In this document: in pieces, positions 63,836-64,000 of the stretch | Layout of the letters: every line of letters starts with the position of its first letter | How positions within the stretch are numbered: the first letter of the stretch is position 1 | Assembly: GCA_016271365.2 (NCBI GenBank) | Contig: CM057459.1 | Location: forward strand, 488,139,501 to 488,203,500 | Direction: 5' to 3' | DNA: 64,000 bases | From: Neoceratodus forsteri | Taxonomy: Eukaryota > Chordata > Ceratodontiformes > Ceratodontidae | The notes under the pieces: generated by a model | Told to the model about the DNA's origin: nothing | What the model saw: only the letters and a program-made list of their open reading frames with translations | The model's database searches: none | Made by a program: the position numbers and the translations under genes

Positions 63836-64000
63836 TTTAAACTCATACTAATCTTATCTCAGTATAGACCATCATAAACTGGTCTAATGTCCAGAATATC
63901 ATTCAATCCACTAGGTTTTAAAATGTTCATTCTGTAAGTACAGAAGCTTTCGTGTTGGACACACAGTGGTCAGGGCAAGTGGAAAATATCTTTAGATGAA
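63836..64000 (-). pseudogene. C-terminal end of a Penelope-like element (GIY-YIG endonuclease tail)
   Basis: The minus strand entering from the window edge reads HESFCTYRMNILKPSGLNDI, then LDIRPVYDGLY and a stop. This fits the E..WIY.L.TL.P.GLN box that closes the GIY-YIG endonuclease of Penelope-like retroelements. One stop lies upstream in the visible part. The rest of the element is outside the window. Confidence 0.5.

Overview
This window looks like intergenic or intronic DNA from a vertebrate with a large, transposon-rich genome. The basis is the mix of repeats: CR1-group and L2-like LINEs with vertebrate-type SGNH-esterase ORF1, an L1/Tx1-type LINE, MIR/CORE-type and fish-type tRNA SINEs, Harbinger DNA transposons, a Penelope-like element and long microsatellites. 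A lungfish, or another large-genome lobe-finned fish or amphibian such as a caecilian, fits best. That is inference from repeat content only. I found no confident host gene. One 200-bp open segment with splice-like borders (45011-45210) is the only host-exon candidate.

Layout. 1-16 kb is a stack of decayed LINEs: L2-like on the minus strand (1-1.9 kb); a second L2-like LINE on the plus strand (2.3-4.9 kb) with a CR1 tail inside; a nearly full-length CR1-group LINE (6.5-11.2 kb) carrying an unknown 0.5-kb insert and a tRNA SINE; and an L1-like stretch split by a CR1. 16.1-18.4 kb is a long palindrome that contains MIR-like SINEs. 19.8-20.5 kb is a 297-bp tandem repeat with a covarying hairpin. 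21.3-42.2 kb is dominated by a modular foldback family with AGTTAGGGTT-containing ends, nearly all of whose parts are palindromes. Its largest member (26.7-33.3 kb) is about 4.5 kb without its central CR1 and carries a degenerate hexanucleotide array in both arms. A nested block (33.9-41.9 kb) holds a LINE inside a foldback, an L1 inside the LINE and a CR1 inside the L1. 43.3-45.0 kb is a GC-rich palindromic Harbinger-like element, and 46.3-47.4 kb is a relative of it. 49.0-55.5 kb holds two adjacent minus-strand CR1 copies, the first nearly complete. 56.8-62.3 kb is a decayed Harbinger with an unusual three-gene arrangement: a SANT/Myb-type gene, a NAIF1/Myb-type gene and a DDE transposase. 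The window ends in tandem repeats and the 3' end of a Penelope-like element.

How the parts work together. LINEs supply the reverse transcriptase for themselves and for SINEs: the SINE at 10 kb shares its 3' tail with the L2-like LINE ending at 4927. The foldback and Harbinger-like elements are non-autonomous, apart from the dead Harbinger. The most unusual content is the foldback family, with its hexamer arrays, tRNA-A-box-like tandem arrays and repeatedly rebuilt hairpins.

Boundaries come from reading by eye and are good to about 5-20 bases unless a target duplication or terminal repeat fixes them.
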